This document shows positions 56,870 to 58,559 of a stretch of 58,559 bases of DNA, in pieces. The notes below the pieces were generated by a model. It was not told where the DNA came from. It worked only from the letters and a program-made list of their open reading frames with translations, and made no database searches. This stretch comes from Lachnospiraceae bacterium (GTDB lineage Bacteria; Bacillota; Clostridia; Lachnospirales; Lachnospiraceae): assembly GCA_017500935.1 (NCBI GenBank), contig JAFVXW010000032.1, positions 1 through 58,559 on the forward strand, read 5' to 3'. Position 1 is the first letter of the stretch, and the number at the start of each line of letters is the position of its first letter. The position numbers and the translations under genes are program-made.

Positions 56870-57436
56870 GTGAAACAGAAAAAACGTAAATGTTCTGCAA
56901 GGAACAGAAAACGGAATAAAATTGTTGTCGTGGCACTCTCCCTTCTCATGACACTTACATTTATTGCCGGTGGAACGATAGCATATCTGAGCATCAGCGG
57001 TGGACGTGTTACCAACACCTTTCAGGCAGGTCAGGTGGACTGTGAAGTAAACTATAATAACCAAAACTTTGAGTCCATTACCAATAAGGGAAATGTATCT
57101 GCTTACATTCGTGTTGCTGTGACCGTAAACTGGGTAGAAGACTGGCTTTCTGATAGAGATACTTACGCGATTGCACCGGAGTATACAATTACTGCAAATG
57201 AAAGCGGTGGATGGGAAGAGCGCGACGGCTATTTCTACTATGTAAATCCGGTTCCGGCTAAAGAAAATAATGTGATTTCTGCAGTACCTGCAACTGTTAC
57301 GGTTACAAGCGAAAATCCGAATGACAACGTTTATGAACTGGAAATTCGATACCTTGCAGAAGCCATTCAGGCCGAAGGCGTAAAGGACGGAACCAATACC
57401 CCTGCATATCAGAATGCATGGTATGGCACTGAATAA
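56870..57436 (+). CDS. TasA/camelysin-like secreted protein 5
   Basis: A 188-residue protein with a very basic N-tail (KQKKRKCSARNRKRNK), then leader VVVALSLLMTLTFIAGGTIA and YLSISGGRVTNTFQAGQVDC. The mature part has KGNVSAYIRVAVTVNWVEDW and the ending IRYLAEAIQAEGV. I chose GTG 56870, which follows AAAGGAGG with proper spacing; the TTG at 56849 would place that site inside the gene. It most resembles protein 4 in the strand after the leader, and like it adjoins a larger surface protein gene. Confidence 0.82.
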   Translation: MKQKKRKCSARNRKRNKIVVVALSLLMTLTFIAGGTIAYLSISGGRVTNTFQAGQVDCEVNYNNQNFESITNKGNVSAYIRVAVTVNWVEDWLSDRDTYAIAPEYTITANESGGWEERDGYFYYVNPVPAKENNVISAVPATVTVTSENPNDNVYELEIRYLAEAIQAEGVKDGTNTPAYQNAWYGTE

Positions 57437-57450
57437 GGAGGGAAACAGGA

Positions 57451-58559
57451 ATGAAAAAGATACTGAAAAACATATTCCCTCTCCTTCTTGTGCTGGCAAT
57501 GACATTTGGTTTGCAGATAACCGCTTTTGCTTCGGAATCTTCTGTAACCTATCAGGATAACAACTTTATTTTCAAACCCGGAAGTGACTATTCGGGAACG
57601 GACCTGTTTGAAAACTTTAAGGATGTTATGCCCGGTGATACGCTGACAGAGACGATCGAAGTCAAAAATGACTCCGGCAGAAGTGATTATGTCACAGTTT
57701 ATCTGAAAGCACAGATACATGACAAAGCAGACGCTGCAATGCTGGATTTTCTTTCCAAGCTGCATTTGAAAGTGTATGACAGCGGCAATCTGATCTTTGA
57801 CGGAGCTGCCAATGAAACAGACGGTCTGACAGACAATGTCCGCCTTGGAACCTTTCATAAGGGAGAAGGCACGACACTGCAGGTGGAACTGACAGTACCT
57901 ATTGAGCTTGGAAACGAATATGCCAACCGCATCGGCAAAGTAGACTGGGTATTTCTGGCAGAGGAAGGCAATTATCCTCCGGAGCCTGAGTATGAGACCC
58001 GTATCGTCAAAAAGGTATGGCAGGATGACGGCATCAACCGCCCTAAAAGCGTCAAAGTAACCCTGATGCGAAACGGTGAGCCTTTTGAGACAGTAGAGAT
58101 CAACGAAGGCTGTAACTGGAAGTACATCTGGACAAATCTTGCCAGCGGCTACAGCTGGACCATCGTGGAAAAGGACGTGCCGGAAGGCTATCAGGCGGCG
58201 TATAACATCGTGACAGATACCACCACCATCACCAACAAAAAGATCGGCATAAGCTATGAGGATCTGCAGGTGATCAAGGCATGGAGCGATAACCGTTTAA
58301 ACCGGCCTGATTCCATCACAGTAACCCTGTTTTCCGGTGAGACTGCGGTGGAAACCGTAACCTTAAGTGCAAAGAACAAGTGGAGCCACACATGGAAAAA
58401 CCTGCCGACAAACGGCAACTGGTCAGTAGTGGAAACATCCGTACCGATGGGTTACAGAGCCATGTACAGCAGACACGGAAATACCATTGTAATTACCAAT
58501 GTGTCTTCACTGTTGCAGACCGGACAGTTAAACTGGCCCATTTACCTTCTGCTTATCGC
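57451..58559 (+). CDS. Cna-B domain surface protein (3' end beyond window)
   Basis: At least 369 residues. Signal peptide KNIFPLLLVLAMTFGLQITA ending FA-SE. Residues ~25-185 form a beta-rich domain (DVMPGDTLTETIEVKNDSGR) found next to SipW substrates. Two Cna-B modules follow, TRIVKKVWQDDGINRPKSVK and LQVIKAWSDNRLNRPDSITV, each with a WxxLP/WTNLA strand and a Glu before the end as in isopeptide-bond-forming pilins. The last visible residues are SSLLQTGQLNWPIYLLLI: a sorting-like LLQTG directly before a hydrophobic helix. The Pro of LPxTG is replaced by Leu. RBS AAGGAGGG. The stop lies outside. Confidence 0.85.
   Translation, partial: MKKILKNIFPLLLVLAMTFGLQITAFASESSVTYQDNNFIFKPGSDYSGTDLFENFKDVMPGDTLTETIEVKNDSGRSDYVTVYLKAQIHDKADAAMLDFLSKLHLKVYDSGNLIFDGAANETDGLTDNVRLGTFHKGEGTTLQVELTVPIELGNEYANRIGKVDWVFLAEEGNYPPEPEYETRIVKKVWQDDGINRPKSVKVTLMRNGEPFETVEINEGCNWKYIWTNLASGYSWTIVEKDVPEGYQAAYNIVTDTTTITNKKIGISYEDLQVIKAWSDNRLNRPDSITVTLFSGETAVETVTLSAKNKWSHTWKNLPTNGNWSVVETSVPMGYRAMYSRHGNTIVITNVSSLLQTGQLNWPIYLLLI

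Overview
The window looks like chromosome of a gut-type Lachnospiraceae (Clostridia, low-GC Gram-positive). The signs are strong AGGAGG-type ribosome sites, consensus TTGACA/TATAAT promoters, a PerR-like regulator with reverse rubrerythrins, a holB-ricT-trmN6-rsmI housekeeping block, many carbohydrate-active enzymes, and a SipW/TasA-like surface cluster. No tRNA, rRNA, CRISPR array or intact transposase was seen.

Layout. 1-3.3 kb: the tail of a DUF5054-like glycosidase, an FUSC-type exporter, and an AGCS amino-acid symporter under a tandem glycine riboswitch. 3.3-10.2 kb: two reverse-rubrerythrin genes encoding identical proteins, the second behind a PerR-like regulator. They bracket a glycan locus (GH29 fucosidase, five-bladed propeller glycosidase, GPH symporter). 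A 150-bp repeat lies beside both rubrerythrins, and its second copy cuts off a glycosidase gene. An internally deleted URO-D-family gene is also here. 10.3-16.2 kb: a two-component system, two GNAT acetyltransferases, a MATE transporter whose 5' end carries a stop-creating duplication, and a HAD phosphatase.

16.3-29.8 kb: a second glycan region. It has a DUF5107 protein, a small 2[4Fe-4S] ferredoxin, a leftward URO-D / GH20-84-like / GH2 beta-galactosidase operon, and a divergent rightward operon (GH71/99-like, BNR sialidase-like, iron alcohol dehydrogenase). Together they suggest degradation of host-type or complex glycans. 29.9-42.8 kb: mostly housekeeping genes (RluA, O-antigen-ligase-like protein, AI-2E-type permease, AEC transporter, pyruvate kinase, glycerol kinase, guanylate-kinase-like protein, DNA polymerase III delta', RicT, two methyltransferases, acyl carrier protein). 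A 0.5-kb array of alternating CATGCAAA/TTTGCATG sites lies between the AEC transporter and pyk. Short in-frame tandem duplications occur in three genes of this stretch.

42.9-58.6 kb: an MBL hydrolase, a GH32-like enzyme behind a perfect LacI-type palindrome, an AP2-domain remnant, and a GHKL/LytTR two-component system. Then comes a rightward surface cluster: a small LemA-like protein, a SipW-type signal peptidase, five TasA/camelysin-like secreted proteins, a 1697-residue InlB-repeat protein with twelve Cys/His modules, and a Cna-B protein with a degenerate sorting motif that runs off the right edge. This cluster is the most distinctive system in the window. It probably builds a cell-surface fibre or adhesive coat under signal peptidase W and perhaps the adjacent LytTR regulator.
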